Part shown: piece by piece, positions 50,967 through 60,400 of the stretch
How the letters are laid out: every line of letters begins with the position of its first letter
Numbering within the stretch: position 1 is the stretch's first letter
Origin: Cardiocondyla obscurior
Lineage: Eukaryota; Arthropoda; Insecta; Hymenoptera; Formicidae
DNA length: 64,000 nt
Reading direction: 5' to 3'
Assembly (NCBI RefSeq): GCF_019399895.1
Contig: NC_091891.1
Coordinates: 1,426,001 to 1,490,000, forward strand
Notes under the pieces: generated by a model
The model's input: only the letters and a program-made list of their open reading frames with translations
The model's database searches: none
Told to the model about the DNA's origin: nothing
Program-made: the position numbers and the translations under genes

Positions 50967-53230
50967 CGCGTAGCACATGGTTCTTGCATAAACGGCGGAC
51001 GCACGACTGCTCATAACTGATACTATGTTCACGAGAACGACAGTAATATGCTTATGGATATCGACGATCACTTGAACTACATCATGCGTACATAGGAATG
51101 AAACTAATCTGTTCGTAAATTTCAAACTTAAATCGCTTATTGCAGTTATTTGCAGCTTTGGAAATAAAATTTATCTCGTACGCGAATTTACGTGCCCGGT
51201 ATTAATTGTAAATGTCATAATGTATATGTTATAATAATAAAATTTAATAATTTATTTAATGAGTTAATATTTAATATTAAATAAATTTATTTAACTGATG
51301 AATCAAAATTAATTTGTTGGTATAACAGAAAGTTTATACATGTAAATTAAATTAATATTAAAAATTGTATAGATTGGTTTTATTATTAATGTATCCAAAG
51401 TATAGTATTCTAATGCAATAACGGATAATATTGTTAAATTTTGTCAATGTTACTGCCATCTGATAGCAAACATATTGCAACTATATAACATCAACATATT
51501 TTTTTTTTTAATTTCATATAAAATTTTTATGTAAATTGTTATGCAAAATATTTCTCGCCAGCATCAAACCGAAATAATATCCTGCATGAGATTTAAAGAA
51601 GAGTGTAACTAACGTGTTGCACTTTCATATATAAATTTCGACCATCTCGCTTCAAATATTAATTTTCTTTCCGCTTTTCGTGCCGATATCAAATCCGCCG
51701 ATACGTTCGGCGCAATAATCAGATTACGAACCGTTCATACCGCACCGGAAATCACATTTTTATTTATCGTTGTTACGGAACGTGTCAGCGAAATGCCGCG
51801 GCTCAGCCCGTAAGCTCGTTACGATGCGGAAGCTCACGTTACGTAGAGAAGCTTCGACAAATTTCCGCGGGCACGTGCTTGCGATGCGACGAGAAGCTTA
51901 ACGTACAGATGAGTAACGGTAGGTGAACTCGACGCGATGCGTGCGTGCAACAAACACCGCTATTGTATTATAATAATTGTTAGACTGCGTCGGAATTACG
52001 CCTATATTTGCCGTCGCGTACAAGCTCGCGAGAATTACGGATATCAGACAAATTTAAGCACTGCCGATTAAGAGTTTTCGAAAATTTCAGAAGAGAATTA
52101 CTCATGAAAATTAAAAAAAGAAAAGGATGTTTCTAGTGTCAATAGTTATTATAAGATTCCTCTTGTTTCCCCGTAGTAAAGGAATTCGAAATGAAAGCGA
52201 TATGCCACGCATACGAGCTAATTAAATTATCTTGAAACCAACGTCGCGGATGCTTTATTAAACTGACGCCAGATGTTTGGCCATAAATTCACCGCGCGGT
52301 CACGTTCCAATTTCCGAATTGACCTGCCGAGCGCAGAGGACAACGGCGATGAGCAGGAAATGCAACTAGTGCGAGGACCTTGTTTTGTGCTCCGTTCTCT
52401 TATCGCGGAAATAACGGCGTCGTTATGTGAAAACGTGACAAGGGCCAATTACCTTTCCTTGAATTCTTGCGATAGATCTTTGGATTCGCGGCCAAAAATA
52501 ATTATTTAGCCTACAAATGCACAAAGCGGAAAGTTCGTAGTACGAAATATCCGAGTAAAAAATATACTTCGCATCTCACAAAATAATATTTCTTCTCAAA
52601 ATAAATTAAACAAATATATCGCACAAGTGAGAATTTTTTTTTGCGGTTTTACCAACAGTATTGAATTTTTATTTCCCTTTTTAATAAAAAAAAATTTTTA
52701 TATCTGAGGAAGTTTTTGCTATCAATTTTAGGTAAAGTAATATATTCTTTCACTATAAAATAATATGAAATATTTTTCATCTTTCTAAAAAAGTGCATAT
52801 TTATAATTTCAATTAAATAACAAATTAAAAGAAAAAAAAATAGTTTGCGCTTATAAAAGCAGCAATTAGCAATAGTTCGCGGGGATAAAAATAATATCGC
52901 GTTGTCAATCATAATGGCACAATATCAAATCAAGTGGAAATAGACAAATAGATCGATTAAATGAATTTACAACGAACTCACCGGCCGGTGCGTCGCCGTT
53001 TCGTCGTCACCGTTTTACCACTGCCGTTTCATCGCATCCGTTTCGTCATTGTTGCTTTCGTTCATTGCTATTTGTTCTCGCTCGTCACTGCTCCAAAATC
53101 CCAAGCGTTCTATCAGCGGAGGAAAGTTTCACAGAGAGGCCTTTTCGGTGTGGTCGCCCAGCACTTCTTTGGCACTATCCATAACACTCCCGATTTTTAT
53201 TTCGCACGTCTCGAACACGAAAGCAACGCG
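50967..53230. other. AT-rich spacer without a supported gene
   Basis: Very AT-rich at 51160-51560 and 52540-52870. The 51660-52060 and 52240-52500 parts are GC-richer with short overlapping ORFs. I see no splice-supported exon. Confidence 0.55.
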
Positions 53231-53293
53231 CATTGTACATTAAAAAGTAGATATAACGTTCGCTACGACGACTGCGGCTAGCGTACGTGATTT
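53231..53293 (+). repeat. Dispersed repeat, copy 2
   Basis: Matches 15091-15155 (TTGTACATTAAAAAGTAGAT and following), with several substitutions and small gaps. It sits just upstream of the satellite block. Confidence 0.45.
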
Positions 53294-53546
53294 TCTCCGT
53301 CTTCATCCCCTCCCGCAGCCACCGTCGCTGCGGTTAACACCAATATCTGGTGCATACAGCGCTTAGTTTCCGTTGCGCCATTTCAACGAAGACGACAAGT
53401 CTATGTATTAACAACTTCACGCCGCTACGCGATCCTCGATATCGTGAATATTCGCTCGGCGTCGTATATCGCGACGAATAATCACCCTATACTGTCTCGA
53501 TTGTTCTAAAAGTTAATTCGTTCAATGTCGCTCACACGCGATTTTA

Positions 53547-54850
53547 CAATGCGATCGGAAAACGGTACAAAAAAAACCGAGCGGAGCACGGTGATAGACA
53601 GGTTAATACATCGAGCAAAAAGCGACTCACTCGTCGTGTCGCGAAACGAATCGCGTCGGTGAACGAATATCAGAGGGTTTGCCTCGCCCGGTCGCGAAGG
53701 AAGCCACGACGTGTTCGTTATCGGATCCGGTATCCAGGTCGCCGTTTCTAGTCAGTCCACTCGCACGCGTAAAACTCGTAGTCGACTCGGAGAGAATTCG
53801 GCACTCCGAATGTCCGGGAACGCGGAGACGACTGTGAAGACAAAATGGCCGCGGACTGCGCTAATCAAGAGAGAAAACATAATGCGACGCGACACTGCGA
53901 GATGGCGCGGAAGTGGCCTTAAATTGCAAATCCGTTTATGAGTACGGGCCTCAATATTCACCCGCGATTCGCGGGCCGCGATGCACTTGTCGTGTCACGA
54001 AGCGAATCGCGTTAGTCGACGAATATCAGAGGGCTTACCTCGCCCGATCGCGAAGACAGTCACGACGTGTTCGTTATCGGGTCTGACATCCCGGTCGCCG
54101 CTTCTAGTCAGTCCACTCGCACGCGTACGACTCGTAATCGACTCGAAGAGAATTCGGCACTCCGAATGTCCGGGAACGCGGAGACGACTGTGAAGATTAC
54201 AATGCGATCGGAAAACGGTACAAAAAAAAACCGAGCGGAGCACGGTGATAGACAGGTTAATACATCGAGCAAAAAGCGACTCACTCGTCGTGTCGCGAAG
54301 CGAATCGCGTCGGTGAACGAATATCAGAGGGTTTGCCTCGCCCGGTCGCGAAGGCAGCCACGACGTGTTCGTTATCGGATCCGGTATCCAGGTCGCCGTT
54401 TCTAGTCAGTCCACTCGCACGCGTACGACTCGTAGTCGACTCGAAGAAAATTCGGCACTCCGAATGTCCGGGAACGCGGAGACGACTGTGAAGACAAAAT
54501 GGCCGCGGACTGCGCTAATCAAGAGAGAAAATATAATGCGACGCGACACTGCGAGATGGCGCGGAAGTTACCTTAAATTGCAAACCCGTTTATGAATACG
54601 GGCCTCAATATTCACCCGCGAATCGCGGGCCGCGATGCACTTGTCGTGTCACGAAGCGAATCGCGTCAGTCGACGAATATCAGAGGGCTTACCTCGCCCG
54701 ATCGCGAAGACAGTCACGACGTGTTCGTTATCGGGTCCGACATCCCGGTCGCCTCTTCTAGTCAGTCCACTCGCACGCGTACGACTCGTAGTCGACTCGA
54801 AGAGAATTCGGCACTCCGAATGTCCGGGAACGCGGAGACGACTGTGAAGA
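53547..54850. repeat. Higher-order satellite: two units of about 650 bp, four related sub-units
   Basis: A core of about 210 bp (TCGTGTCRCGAA... to ...CGACTGTGAAG) occurs four times. The sub-block GACGTGTTCGTTATCGG lies at about 53708, 54064, 54362 and 54718. Spacings alternate at about 355 and 300 bp, giving a higher-order period of about 655 bp. Odd copies have GGTTTGCCTCGCCCGG; even copies have GGCTTACCTCGCCCGA. Copies are nearly identical, so amplification or conversion is recent. Several frames stay open in all copies (for example SQSTRTRTTRSRLEENSALR on plus, and RPDNEHVVTVFAIGRG on minus), probably because the repeat is GC-rich with few stops. A 7-bp-stem mini-palindrome CCCGCGATTCGCGGG lies in the longer spacer. 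Confidence 0.8.
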
Positions 54851-54983
54851 ACAAATGGCCACGGACTGCACTAATTAAGAGTGAACGTATAATGCGACGC
54901 TACGTAAGATGGCACGGCAGTCGCTTAAGATCGCGGGACGCGGACACCGTTACCATTTTGATTGGTATTGTCTTTCGATAATT
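54851..54983. repeat. Diverged satellite tail
   Basis: Continues the longer sub-unit (AATGGCC.CGGACTGC.CTAAT and TAATGCGACGC blocks) with many substitutions, then loses similarity before the next array. Confidence 0.5.
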
Positions 54984-55550
54984 CGCGTACGGTCGACCAC
55001 GGGTATCACGTTCTCCGTTTCGAGAGAAACGAACGTTCCATCCTCACTCACGACGCACTCGGTAAGCTGTTTCACGAACCGGACGATACGAAACAATACG
55101 TAGAACGGATAGATTACGCGAGCAGTCTAGCTAAGCCGAAAAAGTCACTCACACATACACACATACGTAACTAGACGCGTACCACTGACCACGGGCGTCG
55201 CGTTCTTTATTTCGACAGAAACGAATGTTCGATACTCATTCGCGATGCACTCGGTAAACTATTCCCGAACCGGACGATACGAAAAACGACGCAAACAGTC
55301 CAGCTATCAAGCTAGAAAGTTACACACACACACACGCATACCTAACTGTGGACGCGTACCGCTCATCACGGCCGTCGCCGTTCCCTGCTTCGACAGAAAC
55401 GAACTCTCGATGCTCACTCGCAACGAACTCTGTAAACTATTCCCGAATTGACCGATACGAAAGACGACTCGTAAAACAATAGACGCAAGTAGTTGGGCTA
55501 CCGAGCTCGAAAATCACACACACACACACACATATATCGTAACAGATGAT
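54984..55550. repeat. Second tandem array, three diverged units of 177-198 bp
   Basis: Units begin at CGCGTACC-like sites at 54984, 55176 and 55353, with a last partial start at 55551. Each contains a GACCACGG/ATCACGG block, CGAGAGAAACGAA or CGACAGAAACGAA, then CTCACTCRCRACGMACTC, CGATACGAAA and, near its end, a CA-dinucleotide run (about 55147-55162, 55322-55335, 55515-55531). The units are much more diverged than the neighbouring satellite and share no obvious core with it. Confidence 0.7.
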
Positions 55551-55990
55551 GCGTACCCCTCGCACTCTTTTCCCCTCGTCCACCTTAGAGTTGCGGAACC
55601 GGGCTCGATCGCCGTCTGTTTTTTGGGGCCTCCGGTGGGAGAGAGAAAAGGGGAAATGTAACTAACGACGATCGCGAATGATAGGAGAAAGAGACAGAGT
55701 GGCACGAAGATGCAAAGTTTCGCGATACAGACATTAGTTATATTCGTCTCGCGTTCTCAAGCGTTCGTTTCTCGACGGGATGCACCGACATCGTCGACCA
55801 AAGTACCGGACGGTTTTTATATTAGTTTCGTTGCGCGCGAGTGTGTGTATTTCACGAATGCTGGAAACGACGACCACAGGCGAGATTGAGATTGGCGATC
55901 TTCAGCGAGGTTAGGATTTGCAACCACGGGCAAGGTTAAGATTTCCCGCTCACGGGCAAGGTTAAGATTTGCGACTATTCGTTGATGCTG
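55551..55990 (+). other. GC-richer block ending in a donor-like site
   Basis: No long ORF on the plus strand. It ends with GATGCTG|GTGAGTAAG (exon end 55990), a strong donor, and so could be a non-coding first exon for the candidate exons at 56729 and 57325. Joined to 56729, the frame needed downstream meets a TGA within a few codons upstream, so any start codon would have to come from another exon. It includes a short tandem repeat at 55881-55975. Confidence 0.25.
55881..55975 (+). repeat. Short tandem repeat, period 25-26 bp
   Basis: CRAGGTTARGATTT units start at 55906, 55931 and 55957, with a degenerate copy at 55881. An ACGGG block separates them. Confidence 0.65.
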
Positions 55991-56728
55991 GTGAGTAAGC
56001 TGGAGATTGAACACTATTATAAACGATAATAGTTCCGGAAATAAAATCTGCATTTGTACATGAAGTAACGTTGGTTCAAATTTCCGGCACATTTTATACG
56101 TGACCCTTTTGAAAACTAAATTGAGTAACTCATGTAGAGTAAAATGAAATGACCATGTATTTAAGAAATGACTTTATCACACTTGCAATTTCACATTTAA
56201 ATGAATAAGCTTACGTAAAATAAAAATAATCAGTTCGGCTTTTGCCGGGTCTCTGTAAAGATCATCAAAGATAAATTGAATAACCTGTGAGAAGAATTCT
56301 ATTTGTCTCAACGTGAAAGCAATTTAGATGGTCACAAAAGAAATCGTAAACAGAATTGATAATGATTTGCTCGATAAACGTTCTCTAATCTTTTTCAATG
56401 CGATCGTTAGCGAATAAAAAAAAGGGAACAAAGCAAAAATAGATTAGTTTCAGCTTATGGTTATGTTAAGTTTTTTATTTTTTTTTTTACGACCGAATAA
56501 ACGCAAAATGCAACAATAAATGGTAATAATTAAACGAGAATGGAAATTGGATATTGCAACAGTTGTATTTTTGTTATTACATATTTTTGTAGTAGTTGTA
56601 TTACGTTTATCTCGCTTTAAAACGATAATGTATACATATTGATTTCTTTCTTTGAATATTCGTAAAGTAGATTCCATAACGCAATGCTCGCAGTTACACG
56701 ATTTTATAAATTTAATTTTACGTTGCAG
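55991..56728. other. AT-rich stretch, possible intron
   Basis: No gene seen. It is bounded by a donor-like GTGAGT at 55991 and an acceptor (TTTTACGTTGCAG) ending at 56728, so it could be one intron of a plus-strand transcript. Confidence 0.35.
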
Positions 56729-56771
56729 TTGGACCATTCACGGTAACGCGGCTCCATCGTACTTCGATTTG
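56729..56771 (+). CDS. Candidate 43-nt coding micro-exon
   Basis: Lies between TTTTACGTTGCAG and GATTTG|GTAAGTCAC, both strong. One frame is fully open: one base, then WTIHGNAAPSYFDL, ending in phase 0. It joins in frame to the candidate exon at 57325, giving ...APSYFDL|DTPNDLHSTVAD... The size, acceptor and donor (GTAAGTCACAT) resemble exon B of the cassettes at 20 kb and 50 kb, whose downstream intron starts GTAAGTCGCAT or GTAAGAAGTCACAT. A distant common origin is possible but weak. No family recognised. Confidence 0.38.
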
Positions 56772-57102
56772 GTAAGTCACATCAATTTCTATTTTATTGG
56801 ATTCGTAATATAATCGATAATATGAAACTGCAACGATGGAAAGACAAAAAGACATACTTTTCCGATTAAAATATTGGAAAAGCAGGGTGTCACGGAGTAG
56901 TCTCGTTTCTTTCAATCCTCCGTAATAAAATCTCTGACAAATACAAAAATAAATCTGTGACAAATATTTTAAATTAATTATGAAGTATCGTTTCCTTGAT
57001 TCTTATCAAATAATCATATTCACGTTAAACGCCTTATAGAAATGCAAACTCATGATTCAATGGCTCGGGGGGGAAAAAAATAGAAAAGAAGCACTCGCTA
57101 AT

Positions 57103-57140
57103 CGCTCGCGTTTGTCGCTCGCGTTTGTCGCTCCCGCTCG
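57103..57140 (+). repeat. 13-bp direct repeat, about 2.5 copies
   Basis: CGCTCGCGTTTGT occurs at 57103 and 57116, then a partial CGCTC at 57129. Confidence 0.7.
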
Positions 57141-57249
57141 TTGCTTTTATTTCGTACTTTATGACGCAATATGAAGATTAATAGCCGGCCCATTGTTTGC
57201 GGTGGTCGCATCCCTCGCGCTTTCGCGGCGTGGTGTTACGAGAGCCGAT

Positions 57250-57265
57250 GGGGGGGGAGGGAGGG
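57250..57265 (+). other. Potential G-quadruplex 1
   Basis: Eight G, A, three G, A, three G: this satisfies the G3+N1-7 four-tract rule with single-base loops. It lies 60 bases before the candidate exon at 57325. Confidence 0.55.
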
Positions 57266-57324
57266 AAGAAAAAGGTCGTGGACTGTTAAGCTTAAGCTAA
57301 CTCACTTGTCTTGGCGGCGTGAAG

Positions 57325-57408
57325 GATACACCGAACGACCTTCACAGCACCGTCGCGGATATTTCACTGGGCTCGAAGATTAAAGGACTCTTGAAGCTCC
57401 GGACGAGG
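57325..57408 (+). CDS. Candidate coding exon, 84 nt, phase 0-0
   Basis: A CTAAC branch-point-like site (57297-57301) and a short pyrimidine tract precede GTGAAG|GATACACC. The exon ends at ACGAGG|GTGAGACGG. It encodes exactly 28 codons: DTPNDLHSTVADIS, then LGSKIKGLLKLRTR. Codon third positions are GC-rich and the composition is protein-like. It follows in frame from the exon at 56729. On the opposite strand a donor-like GTGAGTTAG overlaps the branch-point region, so a minus-strand reading is not excluded, but the minus frames are broken by stops. No family recognised. Confidence 0.4.
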
Positions 57409-57421
57409 GTGAGACGGGCGA

Positions 57422-57443
57422 GGGGGGGCGAGAGGCGGGAGGG
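57422..57443 (+). other. Potential G-quadruplex 2
   Basis: Seven G, an 8-base loop, then GGG A GGG. It lies just inside the presumed intron after the candidate exon at 57325-57408, so the two G-rich motifs bracket that exon. One loop slightly exceeds the usual 7-base limit. Confidence 0.4.
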
Positions 57444-60400
57444 CTGCCACCCGGAATGGACAGTCTGTTCGCCAAGGCGCGACGGGGAAAACGGCGTTGA
57501 TGAATTCGCGTCGCGAAGAAAACCACTCTCGAGGCGTTAACCTTTCTCGGCCGACCTTTATTTTCTTGGCAAAATATTCCCGGCCAGTGATGTAACTAAA
57601 GCCACCGCGGATTTCGCGTTGCAGAGAGCTCTCCCTTTCAATATTAGAAGGCATTCGGAATCAGAAAGTAGATTAGAGAGAAAGTAAGCGGAAGTCGGAA
57701 ATAAGTTTTCGGGCATTGGAGATTTTGCTGACGTTGTGGGAAGAACGTAATTTATATTTGACAAAAAGTGACAAAGCTCTACGACACAGATAATATTTAT
57801 GGAATATGATCATTTTGAAGATAAAGTTTTGAAGATGCGTATGAACAATGCAGCGAATGTGAAGAGAAAATTTTAGAGAAATCTAATTTTTTTTTAAATC
57901 ACTTTTTGGTCATACTTAAATGTCGTGAAAATAATTTTAGCGAGTCCAAGAAAAATTTATTTTAATTTATTTAAATTAATCTACAAAATTTGTTGAGTAT
58001 CTCCGGGGAGAAAGCTTTGCGAGTCGTAAATTACGCTACTGATTCTTCCAAGGGGGTCCTCGAGTAGCGTACATTTGTTCCCGGGAATCACTTTAGCTTC
58101 ATCAGGAAAGCGACGCGTCTGGCCTCTGCGATGAACAATCGCGGTCGTGTCCTCTCTTTTAGTTCCGTGCAATTTCTTGCGGCGCGAAATCGCGTAGGTA
58201 TACAGAAATTAAATTGTTGAATGTGAAACAAGAAGACGATACGCTGCAAAATTGTCAAGTTGAAGTTTAGATGTGCGGATATTACCGCAGTAGATGCACG
58301 GCACTAGTTTCTGTATGTTTTCAAGTTTCTCAAGTTTTATGAAACAAGACACTTCATTTATATTTATGAAATGTATAGAATATTTGGCGAATTTAAATTA
58401 AAATTTAATACTTTATGGAAAACTCTGCCAAACTCGATGATCTACTCGCGCGAATTAAATAAGACAATTGCCGTGCCGAAAACGCTCGTAATTAACAAAT
58501 ACAAGTACAGATTCGAAATTATTTACGAGACCCCGTACTTAATTAAAATTACATGTTATTAAAAATAAAACTTCACGGGATGTCGCGTGGAAATCCTATT
58601 TCAAATCTTTTTAAGTCTTTACTTTTTTAATGATTGCGAAACTTTTTCCACGATTCACCATCTGATTCTGTTCGAGTTCCGCTCGAGAACGAGATAGTCT
58701 CGTAAAAAAATACATCGCGATAGAGTGTTATAGGTGGAAGTTAACTTAGCGACCAGGAACTTGAGCGATAAAATTTACCTCCGATTTTACTCGAGGGAGA
58801 TATCAAATTCTTTTGCACTCTATACCACTGATGGTGGATTCGCATAAGCGTACTCGCGATAAATATTAATTAACTTGCTGTGTGTGATTTCTACGAGATA
58901 AGATGTGACGCTCTTTGCTCTTATACCTTACGGAACCACGATTGAAGATCCCGCGAAAGAATTTTGAGGAACGGAATTGTACGTGTGCAGCTTCGCGAGG
59001 AATAACGTAAAAATGTAGAATTTAAATCAGGCCGTAACAAAATTCATGAGATTCAATCTGCGAGAGAGAAATATTGTAGAACAAAAAATATGACGGAAAT
59101 GGTACTGAAACTATATATTTAGACACGTATGATGTGCTTTAATGTGAAGTTATAATATCCACGCTCTTTTTATTCATGAAACGCTTTCCGCTATTAATGA
59201 AAACGTGAAATATCAAAGTTCAAGCGACTATTTTCCGCTTGATAATTAAATGCATAATTACTTTCACTAACGAAACTGTTTTCACTCCCGCGATTTTGGT
59301 AACGAAATGCGTATCGCGAATTTGTGTAACTGTTCCACACGACTCCACCGAAATAAAATCCGTTTTTCTAATAAACCTCGTGAAACAAGTGTGCACCGAG
59401 ACGTGCACCTGCACACTCGTGCAATGCTCGAGAGGCGAACACCACTTTGGAAAATTGCTAGCCCTTCCTAAACTGCTCTTTCATGGTCATCACTTCTTCC
59501 TCAGATCTATTACACTCGATACATAATTCATTGTCAGAGAAGTTTCTACGTAGGAGCAGTCTGAGTCTACTAAACAGTTTTACGTTTGACTTAATAATGT
59601 CCCTGAGAAAGAAAATCTGTATAATACATTTCGGTAATTAGCTTTATGTCCCAATTTTATAAATTAATATTTTCTCTTTCGTGCAACATTTATATTCCTC
59701 TCCAACTAAATTGAGAGATCCTCGCCAAACGTTCAATGTTGTATGAATTAATTAATCATGTGTATCTTAACAAAATTCTGTTTCACAAATTTTTTTTACA
59801 AGCCGTATTAAATATTTCCAGTGATTTTGCCAGAAATTATTAACAAACTTTGCTAAAGAAAAAGAACAAAGTCAACAAGGTATTAGTTAGTGTTAGCTTT
59901 GCCTAGTTTAGTTGATCTCCCTCTCGATTGTACTTTCCTGGTTATGTTAAACTTTCGTTCGAAAGTTTCATTTTGGTAGAGATCACCTAGGTACCGAGTT
60001 TTTATCTCGTGAAATCTTGATTGAACAGATTTTTTCGTAACAAACGCACGACTTAATCATGAGGCTACACAATGAATGCTCGTACGATGCAACGCATTAT
60101 ACATATTTTTACTGATTTAATAAATGTATTCTTTATTACGTTCCGATACAACTTTTGACTCTTCCATATTAAGTATTTCGCTTAATCGAAAATATTCTGC
60201 CGTGCAATAAGATAAAAAAGGAAATTTCAATCTGTCATTCTTCAGGTTTCACGTCAATAGACACGTTACGCGTTGGTTCTTACACATCGCGAATGATATG
60301 ACTGGAAAGAGTAAGGTTTCCGTATGTTAGAAAATGAAATTTTTCACCAAGGAACTTCCTATATTGCGCGAACCAAGCTCGAACGGAAGACGCGAGACAA

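Noticed and set aside
53711..54981. Several overlapping ORFs of 70-129 codons inside the satellite
   Set aside because: They repeat because the DNA repeats. The same interval is open on both strands and several frames, and none resembles a known protein.
56729..56771. Treating this exon as a fourth copy of cassette exon B
   Set aside because: The donor region and length are similar, but the exon interior aligns only in short patches and the upstream intron does not match convincingly.
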